36,469 bases of DNA, from IMG/VR virus record IMGVR_UViG_3300050821_003880, positions 1-36,469 of that record. One strand, given 5' to 3'. The DNA is from a virus. This document shows, in pieces, positions 14,587 through 21,095 of the stretch. Both the position numbers and the translations under genes were made by a program. The notes below the pieces were generated by a model, which ran no database searches, was not told the origin of the DNA, and worked only from the letters and a program-made list of their open reading frames with translations. Numbering within the stretch: position 1 is the stretch's first letter; every line of letters starts with the position of its first letter.

Positions 14587-15745
14587 ACCCCGAGGCTGGA
14601 CCGAGAAGCTGAAGTCCGGCGAGCGGATCCTCCGCTACCGCGACCTCGACGGCACCCTGCAGCGCGCCCGCTCGAGCACCGGCGCCGTGCTTCGCTTCCA
14701 GAGCAAGACCAAGGCGCTGAACCACTTCCGCGACGAGATCGCGCCGCAGCTGCGCGGCGACACTCCCGACAAGGGCGAGGTCACGCTGCGCGACTTCGTG
14801 CCGACCTTCCTCGCTCGCCACGGCGCGACCGTCCGCAAGCGGACCGTCGACACGCTGCGCGATCGCCTCGGCCTCCCCAACGACCGCGACGACGAGACCC
14901 CCGAGGAGCGCCGCGGCCGCGAGCGCAACGCCATCAAGGCCTTCGGCGACGTGCCGCTGCGGGACCTCGAGCGCATGGCCGACGAGATCGCCGGATGGCA
15001 GGCAACGCTCCCGCCGCGATCCCGCCACGGTCTGATGCAGGCGCTCTCGCAGTGCCTGCAGGCCGCGAACCGCTGGGGCTACATGACCGCCAACCCCGTC
15101 AAGCTCGCAGGCCCGAACCCGAAGACCCCGCGGCGCGCGATCCGGCCCTACGAGCGCAACGAGCTGGACGCGATCGCCGCCGAGCTCGCGCCGGCGTACC
15201 GGCCGCTGCCGAAGTTCGCCGCGGCGACCGGCCTGCGGCCCGAGGAGTGGCTCGTGCTCGAGCGCGGCGACGTCGACCGGCGCAACGGCGTCCTGAACGT
15301 CCGGCGCACGCTGTCCAGCGGCGAGGTCGTCGAGCTCGCCAAGACGAGCCGCAGCCGCCGGCAGGTTCCGCTCAACCGCCGCGCGCTCGAGGCGCTCGAG
15401 GAGATCCCACCGCGCCTCGACACGCCGCTGCTGTTCCCGGCGATCCGCGGCGGCGTCCAGAACATCGACAACTGGCGCCGGCGCGTGTGGGCGCCCGCCG
15501 TCGACGCCGCCGGCGTCGCGAAGCCCGCCCGGATCTACGACCTCCGCGCGACCTACGCCAGCGAGTCGATCAGCGCCGGCATCGGCGCCGACGTCCTCGC
15601 CCGCGTGATGGGCACCAGCGTCGCGATGATCGAGGAGCACTACGGCATCCTGCTCGACGGCGCGACCGCCGCGATCGCCGAGATCCAAGACGCCTACGAC
15701 GACGCGCGGCAGCGCGACGATCGCTCCGCGGAGGACCGCCCGTAG
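14576..15745 (+). CDS. int: Tyrosine-type site-specific integrase
   Basis: A 389-residue phage integrase that would join attP to a bacterial tRNA-Arg gene. An arm-binding N-terminus precedes a core-binding domain (TLRDFVPTFLARHG) and the catalytic domain. Catalytic residues: Arg221 (ATGLRPEEW), Lys256 (AKTSRSRRQVP), Arg324 (IYDLRATYAS) and nucleophile Tyr356 (MIEEHYG). The usual His before DLR is Tyr321, and the usual Gly-His of the next box is Gly-Thr (MGTSVAM, Thr347). This variant is, as far as I recall, common in Thermoleophilia integrases. GAGGAG lies eight to nine bases before ATG 14576. The attP lies directly downstream. Confidence 0.93.
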   Translation: MPAEPRGWTEKLKSGERILRYRDLDGTLQRARSSTGAVLRFQSKTKALNHFRDEIAPQLRGDTPDKGEVTLRDFVPTFLARHGATVRKRTVDTLRDRLGLPNDRDDETPEERRGRERNAIKAFGDVPLRDLERMADEIAGWQATLPPRSRHGLMQALSQCLQAANRWGYMTANPVKLAGPNPKTPRRAIRPYERNELDAIAAELAPAYRPLPKFAAATGLRPEEWLVLERGDVDRRNGVLNVRRTLSSGEVVELAKTSRSRRQVPLNRRALEALEEIPPRLDTPLLFPAIRGGVQNIDNWRRRVWAPAVDAAGVAKPARIYDLRATYASESISAGIGADVLARVMGTSVAMIEEHYGILLDGATAAIAEIQDAYDDARQRDDRSAEDRP

Positions 15746-15747
15746 GC

Positions 15748-15768
15748 GTTTGCTCCGGGTTTGCTCCG
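15748..15768 (+). repeat. Left arm-type repeat pair of attP
   Basis: GTTTGCTCCG occurs twice in direct orientation at 15748-15757 and 15759-15768, an 11-base period, starting three bases after the int stop codon. The identical pair recurs at 15993. Together they flank the tRNA-derived core, as arm-type integrase sites do in lambda and L5. Confidence 0.65.
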
Positions 15769-15803
15769 CTGAGCACACCCGCCAGATCTGCCCCGACCAC
15801 ACG

Positions 15804-15827
15804 AAAACCCCGCGCTTGCGGGGTTTT
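15804..15827. terminator. Bidirectional terminator beside the attP core
   Basis: AAAACCCCGC (15804-15813), loop GCTT, GCGGGGTTTT (15818-15827): a perfect 10-bp stem with A and T tracts on both sides. It ends int transcription rightward. It also lies just beyond the 3' end of the leftward tRNA half, so after integration it could terminate the rebuilt tRNA gene. Confidence 0.85.
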
Positions 15828-15834
15828 CTCGTGA

Positions 15835-15880
15835 CGCGCCCGAAGGGATTCGAACCCCTGACCTTCGGTTCCGTAGACCG
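15835..15880 (-). other. attP core: 3' half of tRNA-Arg(ACG)
   Basis: Read on the minus strand, 15880 to 15835 gives the right half of an anticodon stem, loop CTACGGA (anticodon ACG), variable loop, a T-arm with GGTTCGAATCC, and the acceptor 3' strand CGGGCGC plus discriminator G, without CCA. No D-arm or 5' acceptor strand (GCGCCCG) lies upstream, and position 27 no longer pairs with 43, so tRNA identity starts at about position 28. This is the structure expected for a phage attP that targets a tRNA-Arg(ACG) gene and restores its 3' end on integration. Confidence 0.85.
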
Positions 15881-15992
15881 CGCCGGCCGTTATGCGCGGT
15901 TCGGACCCGTCGCACAGAAGTGGCCTGTTTGCACGCCTTTTCCGCCGCCGGCCGCCAGGCGCCCAATAGCCGCGGGGGCCCGAGTTTCGGAC

Positions 15993-16013
15993 GTTTGCTC
16001 CGGGTTTGCTCCG
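15993..16013 (+). repeat. Right arm-type repeat pair of attP
   Basis: GTTTGCTCCG at 15993-16002 and 16004-16013, with the same 11-base period and the same flanks as the left pair; the full identity is 24 bases, offset by exactly 245. It is the probable second arm site cluster for integrase or excisionase. The stretch 15884-15990 between core and arm has no gene; GTTTGCACGC near 15937 may be a weak further site. Confidence 0.65.
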
Positions 16014-16039
16014 CTAGCGCTCCGCCAAGACCGGACGCA

Positions 16040-16073
16040 AAAACGCCCCGGCGGGGAGTCGCCGGGGCGTTTT
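16040..16073. terminator. Strong bidirectional terminator
   Basis: AAAACGCCCCGGC (16040-16052) pairs with GCCGGGGCGTTTT (16061-16073) over 13 bases, loop eight bases. It separates attP from the leftward operon whose last gene ends at 16099, and so stops both transcription directions. The following TTTTCTCGT is shared with the terminator at 15804. Confidence 0.85.
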
Positions 16074-16098
16074 CTCGTTGGGGCCCAAGAGCTCGCGG

Positions 16099-16359
16099 TC
16101 ATGTTTCTCGCGGCCGGCCGACCGACCGGTCCGCCGTCGCCACCCACCGCTCGATGTCCGCCGGCCGCCACAACCGCAGCCCGCTCGAGCGCCGCACGCC
16201 GCGCGTGACCGCGTACGGCCGCGGGAAGTCAGACCGACGCTCGAGCAGCTGCGACACGCGCCGCGGCGTCACCCCGAGCTGCGCCGCGACCTCCGCGGTC
16301 GTGAGCAGCTCCCGAGGCTCCCGAGGGGTGCGCATATCGGAAGCATATGTGCTGGACAT
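16099..16359 (-). CDS. AlpA/MerR-like HTH protein, last gene of the leftward operon
   Basis: An 86-residue protein with a winged-helix domain of the excisionase/AlpA kind (LLTTAEVAAQLGVTPRRVSQ, LRLWRPADIERWV). The ATG at 16359 overlaps the upstream stop (TGATG). It lies next to the right attP arm, so it could be a second directionality factor or a regulator of the operon. Of the two Xis-like proteins in this phage, this one is divergent from int. Confidence 0.75.
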   Translation of the reverse strand: MSSTYASDMRTPREPRELLTTAEVAAQLGVTPRRVSQLLERRSDFPRPYAVTRGVRRSSGLRLWRPADIERWVATADRSVGRPRET

Positions 16360-16595
16360 CAGCCCGCCGGCGCCGGCGGCGCATCAAGCCGGCCCTCGCT
16401 GCGCGCCTCCATCAGCGCGCCGTGCACCCGGCGGACCGAGCGCACCGACACCTCGCACCAGTCGAGAACGTCGAGCGCCCAGCTAACCGCGCCGGCGGGC
16501 GTCCCGTCGTACGACTCGACGATCAGGGTCTGCGCGGCCGGCACCGACCCGTCCGGGTCGACGACGTCGACCTCGACCAGATAGGCGGGCGACAT
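16359..16595 (-). CDS. Hypothetical protein of the leftward operon
   Basis: A 78-residue acidic protein; ATG at 16595 overlaps the upstream stop as TGATG. An N-terminal beta hairpin (YLVEVDVVDPDG, QTLIVESYDGTP) is followed by a helix (AVSWALDVLDWCEVSV). No family recognised. Coupling to its neighbours suggests a joint role. Confidence 0.6.
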   Translation of the reverse strand: MSPAYLVEVDVVDPDGSVPAAQTLIVESYDGTPAGAVSWALDVLDWCEVSVRSVRRVHGALMEARSEGRLDAPPAPAG

Positions 16596-16927
16596 CAGAC
16601 GACCTCGGCGGTCAGCGCCAGCACCAGCGCATCCGCGCGATCCCAGTGCATCGAGTCGCCGTCCGGCGCGAACCACGCGCCGTTATCGCCGCGCTTGAAG
16701 CCGCGAGCGGCGAGCAGCATCTCGACAACGTCGCCGTTCAGGTGAACGGACACGACACCAGGCTCCGACGCCGGCGCGTCGCCTTCGGGAGCGATGCCGA
16801 GCGCCTCGGTCCACTCGTCGGCGGCGACGCCGATGTGACCCTCGACGAAGTCGTCGTGGGCGAGCATGATCCGGGCGAGGTCCAGATCGCCGGTATCGGC
16901 GTTCGGGATGCGGGGATCGTTCGTCAT
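16595..16927 (-). CDS. Hypothetical protein of the leftward operon
   Basis: A 110-residue acidic protein. The ATG at 16927 is preceded by GAAAGGA on the minus strand, similar to the box before the first gene of the operon. LDLARIMLAHDDFVEGHIGV and a C-terminal beta part (VVSVHLNGDVVEMLLAARGF, GAWFAPDGDSMHW) are visible. No family recognised. Its acidity would suit a DNA mimic or inhibitor, but this is speculation. Confidence 0.6.
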   Translation of the reverse strand: MTNDPRIPNADTGDLDLARIMLAHDDFVEGHIGVAADEWTEALGIAPEGDAPASEPGVVSVHLNGDVVEMLLAARGFKRGDNGAWFAPDGDSMHWDRADALVLALTAEVV

Positions 16928-17017
16928 TTGGGGTTCCTTTCGAGAGAGTGGGGAGGGCGGGAACGGTCCCGCTCGCCGGCGTCGCGCTTTCGCGCGGCAC
17001 CCGCGGCCGAGCAACCG

Positions 17018-17200
17018 TCAGTTCCAGTCGACAGAGAAGTCGACGCCGGCGTCGCGAACGACGCCGCCTTCGCCGACGCGCCAGTGCGCGCCGTTCGGCG
17101 CGGTCACGCGGACCGCGCGATCGAGATAACCGTCGGCGACCAGCACGCGCCCGAACTGCAGCGCGAGCCGGTCGACCGCGTCTTCCTGGGAGCGGGTCAT
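17018..17200 (-). CDS. Small hypothetical protein of the leftward operon
   Basis: A 60-residue protein; its ATG at 17200 overlaps the upstream stop (ATGA). Pattern: one helix (EDAVDRLALQFGRVLVADGY) then strands (AVRVTAPNGAHWRVG, AGVDFSVDWN). No family recognised. A gap of 90 bases without visible signal follows before the next gene. Confidence 0.55.
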   Translation of the reverse strand: MTRSQEDAVDRLALQFGRVLVADGYLDRAVRVTAPNGAHWRVGEGGVVRDAGVDFSVDWN

Positions 17201-17610
17201 CCGTCGACCTCCTCGGCCAGGTAAGCGGTGCGCTCCACCGGGGTCAGCCGGCGAGTGACGAGCGCGCCGCGCCCGTTCGGCTCCAGGCGACGGGTCACCC
17301 GCGCCCGCGGCGCGCGATCGCCGAGCAGCTGGCGGCGATTGAAGTCGGCCAGCAGCGCCGCGCGCTCGGCCGCGCGCTTCGCGTCATAGCCGGCGCGGAA
17401 CACGCGGTAGAGGTCGCTCGCGTAGAACGCGTCCACTGCGGCCCAGCACCCCGCGCTGTCAAGCGAGGAGGTCTCGCCGCGGTGGTAGCTCGTCCCCGTC
17501 GGGGAGGCGAGCACCGTGCCGCCCTGGCCGTCAGCGACGATCGGCCAGCCGGCGAGCGGCCCGTTGGCCTGCTCGCCGAGCAGGACGCCGAGCGTGGGGA
17601 TGGAGGTCAT
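17197..17610 (-). CDS. Hypothetical protein, first gene of the leftward operon
   Basis: The ATG at 17610 has AGAAAGGA upstream; longer upstream reading is unsupported. The 137-residue product has a beta-rich N-terminal half (PTLGVLLGEQANGPLAGWPI) and a basic helical C-terminal half (KRAAERAALLADFNRRQLLG). No family recognised. It follows a long structured leader. Confidence 0.6.
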   Translation of the reverse strand: MTSIPTLGVLLGEQANGPLAGWPIVADGQGGTVLASPTGTSYHRGETSSLDSAGCWAAVDAFYASDLYRVFRAGYDAKRAAERAALLADFNRRQLLGDRAPRARVTRRLEPNGRGALVTRRLTPVERTAYLAEEVDG

Positions 17611-18123
17611 CGAGACCGTCCTTTCTGCGGCAACCGCCGCGTGGGTGGAGAGAGGGACCGACGCGCCCCCGGAGCGGGCACTGTGCAGAACTCTTCGACG
17701 TGAACGGCTTATCCGGTACGACCGGCAGGGAGACCAAACTCCCTCGCGGCTCCGTCTGCGCCTCTTACCTAGTCCGAGGCTCCAGGGACTCGTCAGCGCC
17801 GGCATAACCGGCGGACGCCGCTCGCGCGGCGTTTCGTCCTTTTGGCTCTTGGGCCCCCCTGGCTCTTCGGCGCCAGTCGCACTTCTGATCTGCTGACCGG
17901 GAGGGCGGTCCTGGTGGCTCTTTCGGATTCCCTCCGTGCTGCTATTTCCTACTACTAATAATACCCATATCGGTACTAAAAGTTACACGGCCAGGCCCGC
18001 CGAGTGTGTTCGTCTCGTGTGCTTCGCGAGACGGCTGCAACCTCTGGCGAGCGTGTGCGTGTGTGTCGGTAACCCAGCGCGGCAAGGGGCCGCCGGGACC
18101 AACCACCCAGGAGGATCCAAACC
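17611..18123. promoter_or_regulatory. Intergenic regulatory region between divergent operons
   Basis: This 513-bp stretch holds no convincing gene. It contains inverted repeats AGGGAG/CTCCCT (17727-17744), CGCCGG/CCGGCG (17797-17813) and ACGCCGC/GCGGCGT (17815-17832, followed by a T-rich run). There are three copies of TGGCTCTT (17843, 17860, 17915) and an unusually AT-rich island at 17936-17990 with TAATAAT and TACTAAA. A 7-bp hairpin CGTCTCG/CGAGACG (18011-18033) lies in the leader of the gene at 18124. Promoters for both directions are expected here; the AT-rich island is the most likely site. Confidence 0.5.
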
Positions 18124-18819
18124 ATGAAGCTCACCATCCACGGCCCGAACCTGAACGACCAGACCAAGGGCACCTTCCACGTCCACACCGCGCGCTGCCG
18201 CGACAACAAGTGGGAGGTCACCGCCAACGGCTCCGAGTACCCGAGCACGATCGACGCCGACACCGTCGAGGACGTCGTCGAGTACATCTACTCCGACCAC
18301 ATCGCCGAGGGCTCGATGAAGCTCGACGCCAGCGCGATCGCGGACTTTCACTTCGCGCCCTGCGTCAAGAACCTGCCGCGCCGCGGCGACGAGCCCGAGG
18401 CGGACGTGATCGCCGAGGCCGCCGCGCTCAAGGCCGAGGTCGCCGCCGACGCCAAGCCGGCGCGCAAGCCGCGCAAGGTGAGCGCCGCGGCGAAGGACCA
18501 GGCGATCGCCAAGGTCGCCGGCGAGCTCGCCAAGAACACCGCCCTCGCCGAGGAGCCGCGGGTCACCTTCAAGGACGCCGCCGAGCAGGTCCTCCGCGCC
18601 GCCGACGGCCCGATGAAGGTCAAGGCGATCGCCGCCGCCGCGGTCCCGCTGGTCCGCCCGGTCCCGCAGGGCAAGACCCCGGACCAGACGCTCGGCGCGC
18701 ACCTGGTCGTCGACGCGAACAAGGGCGCCCGGTTCATCAAGACCGCGCCCGGCACCTTCGACGTCCGCGAGCTGAACCCCCGCGGCGCCGCCAAGCGGCC
18801 GAAGGCAAAGCGCACCTGA
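18124..18819 (+). CDS. HARE-HTH domain protein
   Basis: A 231-residue protein with an excellent AGGAGG before ATG 18124. Residues 1-95 form an unrecognised domain ([33 protein letters not shown]); an Ala/Lys-rich linker follows. About 150-220 resemble a HARE-HTH domain ([36 protein letters not shown]), a winged helix found with restriction-modification and DNA-modification proteins. The C-terminus is basic. It probably binds DNA, possibly modified DNA, and may govern expression of the accessory region. A hairpin at 18863 follows the gene. Confidence 0.7.
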   Translation: MKLTIHGPNLNDQTKGTFHVHTARCRDNKWEVTANGSEYPSTIDADTVEDVVEYIYSDHIAEGSMKLDASAIADFHFAPCVKNLPRRGDEPEADVIAEAAALKAEVAADAKPARKPRKVSAAAKDQAIAKVAGELAKNTALAEEPRVTFKDAAEQVLRAADGPMKVKAIAAAAVPLVRPVPQGKTPDQTLGAHLVVDANKGARFIKTAPGTFDVRELNPRGAAKRPKAKRT

Positions 18820-18862
18820 AGCATCCGAGGCGGCGGCTACGCTGCCAACCGCCTACCCTGCC

Positions 18863-18888
18863 GCGTCCCGGCCTAACCGCCGGGACGC
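18863..18888. terminator. Terminator-like hairpin
   Basis: GCGTCCCGGC (18863-18872) and GCCGGGACGC (18879-18888) form a perfect 10-bp stem with a six-base loop, shortly after the HARE-HTH gene. There is no T-run, which is common for actinobacterial terminators. A second inverted repeat, GGGCGGCG/CGCCGCCC (18901-18930), encloses AT-rich GAATAAATCT and may be part of the promoter for the collagen-like gene. Confidence 0.55.
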
Positions 18889-19019
18889 GCTCGTTCCAGG
18901 GGGCGGCGAAGAATAAATCTCGCGCCGCCCCGCGCCGGCCCGTAACATGCCCGCCGCAACGCAAACCCGAGGGGCCGGTTGCGTTCAGGGGGGTCGCCTC
19001 ACGAGACCAGGAGGACGAG

Positions 19020-19772
19020 GTGTCACACCTTCGCCTGAAGTGGGCGGGAGCGGTCACGGCCGCGCTCGCCACCAGCCTGACGCTAGGCGCAGTCGCCAGC
19101 GCCCAGGTCCAGCATCACCACAAGACCGCCGCCCACCACAAGACCTACAAGGGCCCGAAGGGCAACCGGGGCGTGCCCGGACCCCCCGGTCCCGCAGGGC
19201 CCCAGGGCCCAGCCGGACCCGCCGGCCCGATGGGGCTGATGGGGCTCACCGGCCCGGCCGGTCCAGCCGGCCCCGCCGGCCCAGCCGGCCCACTCGGACC
19301 GCAAGGCCTCAAGGGCGACACCGGCGCCACCGGCGCCACCGGACCCGCCGGCCCGCAAGGACCCGCCGGCCCCGCCGGCTCGAACAACTCCAAGGAATTC
19401 ACCTACTCGGCCGACGTCAACACGGCCAGCTCGACCGTCGCCACGGAGGACGGCGTCAGACTGATCGCATCGTGCGACGCCTTCGGCCGCGTCACCCTCG
19501 ACGCCGTGGCGACCAACAGCGCCCCGGGGATCCTGACCGAGCGTGACGGCCTGAACTTCCAGGTCATCCCGCGGTTCGGAACCAGCAACACCACCGGCGC
19601 GATTCTGCTAACCCCGCTGTCACCGGCATCAAGCCGCGCCGACATTCAGCTGCACTACCTGTCGAACGCGGGCCAAGACACCACCATCAGCGTCGCCGCC
19701 GTGGATCTCGCGGACGGGCCAAACGGCCTCAGCGAGGCGTGCGTGGTATTCGGAACGGCCACGACGTTCTGA
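19020..19772 (+). CDS. Secreted collagen-like protein (probable lysogenic cargo)
   Basis: The GTG at 19020 has AGGAGG about six bases upstream and begins a 250-residue protein. It has a clear Sec signal peptide: basic SHLRLKW, hydrophobic [17 protein letters not shown], and a cleavage site at ASA-Q. A His/Lys-rich spacer and about 25 Gly-X-Y triplets follow, then a C-terminal beta domain with two Cys ([21 protein letters not shown]). Phage structural proteins are not exported this way, so it is probably displayed by the lysogen. In my recollection similar proteins are encoded in Solirubrobacterales chromosomes. It has its own leader with inverted repeats, separate from the structural operon. 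Confidence 0.85.
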   Translation: MSHLRLKWAGAVTAALATSLTLGAVASAQVQHHHKTAAHHKTYKGPKGNRGVPGPPGPAGPQGPAGPAGPMGLMGLTGPAGPAGPAGPAGPLGPQGLKGDTGATGATGPAGPQGPAGPAGSNNSKEFTYSADVNTASSTVATEDGVRLIASCDAFGRVTLDAVATNSAPGILTERDGLNFQVIPRFGTSNTTGAILLTPLSPASSRADIQLHYLSNAGQDTTISVAAVDLADGPNGLSEACVVFGTATTF

Positions 19773-19849
19773 TCTGAGGGGGCCGGTCAGGGGAGTCTCG
19801 GCTCACCCCTGAGCGCCGCTCCCTCAGCCGCCCCCTTGGCGACCTCGAC

Positions 19850-19876
19850 AGCGGCCGGGCCCGAGGCCCGGCCGCT
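19850..19876. terminator. Terminator-like hairpin
   Basis: AGCGGCCGGGC (19850-19860), loop CCGAG, GCCCGGCCGCT (19866-19876): a perfect 11-bp stem after the collagen-like gene and just upstream of the next promoter. No T-run. Confidence 0.6.
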
Positions 19877-19895
19877 GCGAGCGGCACGAGCACGG

Positions 19896-19901
19896 TAGGG
19901 T
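19896..19901 (+). promoter_or_regulatory. Leaderless promoter -10 (TAGGGT)
   Basis: TAGGGT, a good actinobacterial -10, ends six bases before ATG 19908. The transcript should start at or next to the ATG, so translation would be leaderless; there is no Shine-Dalgarno box. The same TANNNT/CCCGGC-ATG layout occurs at 21083. Confidence 0.5.
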
Positions 19902-19907
19902 CCCGGC

Positions 19908-20288
19908 ATGAGCGCCAGCGAACGCCGGGTCGCTGAGCTCGAGGCGAAGATCCGCGAGCTCGAGCACCTCCTCAAACGCCAGCTCCAGACCGGCGACACC
20001 CTCTGGTTCGAGTCGGGCGTCTCGGCGCGCACCGGCGAACCGTTCGTGCACATCCGCTGGGGCGACCAGTCCGGACAGCTGACGATCGCCGAGGCGCGCG
20101 ACCACGCGCTGCACATGTTCGAGGTGACCAACGCCGCCGAGTTCGACGCCGCGTTCGTCAAGGCCATGACCGCCCCCGAGCCAGACGGCCCCGGGTTCGA
20201 CCTCGACGCCGCGATGGCGATGCTCGTGCTCGTCCGCGAGGCGCGCGGCGGCGACGCCGACGCAAGCCTCGCCAGCCAACGGGACTAG
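19908..20288 (+). CDS. Hypothetical protein with N-terminal coiled coil
   Basis: A 126-residue acidic protein. Residues 5-28 (RRVAELEAKIRELEHLLKR) form a coiled coil; a beta region (LWFESGVSARTGEPFVHIRW) and helices follow. No family recognised. It heads a short operon of four small genes and probably starts leaderless from TAGGGT at 19896. Confidence 0.6.
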   Translation: MSASERRVAELEAKIRELEHLLKRQLQTGDTLWFESGVSARTGEPFVHIRWGDQSGQLTIAEARDHALHMFEVTNAAEFDAAFVKAMTAPEPDGPGFDLDAAMAMLVLVREARGGDADASLASQRD

Positions 20289-20291
20289 CCG

Positions 20292-20591
20292 ATGACCCCC
20301 GGCCGCTACTACGACCCGGACGGCAACCCGATCGACATGCACACCTGGGCGGACATGTTCGAGCACGCCGACCGACAAGTCGCCCGCACCGAGATCAACG
20401 AATCGACCTCGGTCTCGACGGTCTACCTCGGGCTCGACCACCAGTACGGCGACGGCCCGCCGCTGATCTACGAGACGATGATCTTCGGCGGCGAGCACGA
20501 CGAGTGGTGCTGGCGCTACCCGAACCGCGACGCCGCGCTCGCCGGCCACGACCAAGCCGTCGCGCTCGCCCGCGAGCCGGTGCACCGATGA
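20292..20591 (+). CDS. Conserved small phage/actinobacterial protein of unknown function
   Basis: A 99-residue protein with the pattern YYDPDGNPIDMHTWADMFE, VSTVYLGLDHQYGDGPPLIY, ETMIFGG and AALAGHDQAV. I recall this pattern from many phage and actinobacterial proteins annotated as hypothetical. The strongly conserved GLDH...PPLI(F/Y)ETM core suggests a fixed function, not yet assigned as far as I know. It overlaps the next gene by four bases. Confidence 0.75.
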   Translation: MTPGRYYDPDGNPIDMHTWADMFEHADRQVARTEINESTSVSTVYLGLDHQYGDGPPLIYETMIFGGEHDEWCWRYPNRDAALAGHDQAVALAREPVHR

Positions 20592-20782
20592 CGATCGACC
20601 CGCGCTGGAGCCGCATCGCCCCGGGCGTCTACGACGACGGCGCCGGCGGCATGCACCTCGAGGTCACCGAGCTGCTGGAGGCCCACGGCTTCGAGGACAC
20701 GCCCGAGAACCGGCGCACCCTCGAGCACGAGCTCCAGGCCGTCGCCGACGCCTACAGGATCCCGACCGAGGAGCGGCCATGA
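20588..20782 (+). CDS. Small hypothetical protein
   Basis: A 64-residue acidic protein; the ATG at 20588 overlaps the previous stop and its end overlaps the next start. It contains MHLEVTELLEAHGFEDTPEN, a helix-turn pattern. No family recognised. Confidence 0.55.
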   Translation: MTIDPRWSRIAPGVYDDGAGGMHLEVTELLEAHGFEDTPENRRTLEHELQAVADAYRIPTEERP

Positions 20783-21066
20783 AGACCGAAGGCGAACCCC
20801 ACGACCGACTCACGCGGCTCTCGAATGTCGCCATCGACGCGATCCAGGCCGACCCCGAACACCGGGACGACAAGGCGATCATCTTGCTTGCGAGTGGGCC
20901 AACGGCGACGAGCCGTCGCCCGATCTTTTGGACCCATACCGGCGAGCGTGGCGGCATCGGTCTGATGGGGTACGAGAACACGCTCGACGCCTTCGCCGAC
21001 CTGATCATCCACGCCAAGGCGCTCGCTGAATTACACGGCAAGACGTTGTTGCTGATGCCTCGCTGA
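20779..21066 (+). CDS. Small hypothetical protein
   Basis: A 95-residue protein, last of the four-gene operon, with ATGA overlap at its start. Strands and helices alternate (DKAIILLASGPTATSRRP, LDAFADLIIHAKALAELHGK). Codon use is less GC-rich than in its neighbours. No family recognised. Confidence 0.6.
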   Translation: MKTEGEPHDRLTRLSNVAIDAIQADPEHRDDKAIILLASGPTATSRRPIFWTHTGERGGIGLMGYENTLDAFADLIIHAKALAELHGKTLLLMPR

Positions 21067-21082
21067 TCCGACCCGCCGGGCG

Positions 21083-21088
21083 TACGCT
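21083..21088 (+). promoter_or_regulatory. Leaderless promoter -10 (TACGCT)
   Basis: TACGCT ends seven bases before ATG 21096; no ribosome binding site lies between. The bases before the ATG (CCCGGC) match those at the leaderless promoter of 19908. Confidence 0.45.
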
Positions 21089-21095
21089 TCCCGGC

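Noticed and set aside
14555-15802. Long leftward ORF opposite the integrase
   Set aside because: The + strand codes a clear integrase with catalytic residues; the antisense frame is open only because of high GC content.
15835-15911. A complete tRNA-Arg gene
   Set aside because: Only the 3' half is present; no D-arm or 5' acceptor strand follows on the minus strand, so it is an attP core and not a functional tRNA gene.
15747-16015. 24-bp direct repeats as prophage ends or an inserted element
   Set aside because: The enclosed 245 bases hold only the tRNA half and a terminator, and phage genes lie on both sides; arm sites explain the repeats better.
16099-17610. Toxin-antitoxin module in the leftward operon
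   Set aside because: No recognisable toxin or antitoxin fold among the five products; small size and an HTH alone are not enough.
17690-17840. A tRNA or other known RNA gene in the divergent region
   Set aside because: Several hairpins are present but no T-loop motif or cloverleaf spacing; kept only as an unassigned structured region.
18006-19019. Long upstream extension of the collagen-like gene
   Set aside because: That reading overlaps the HARE-HTH gene in another frame; the GTG at 19020 has AGGAGG and starts a perfect signal peptide.
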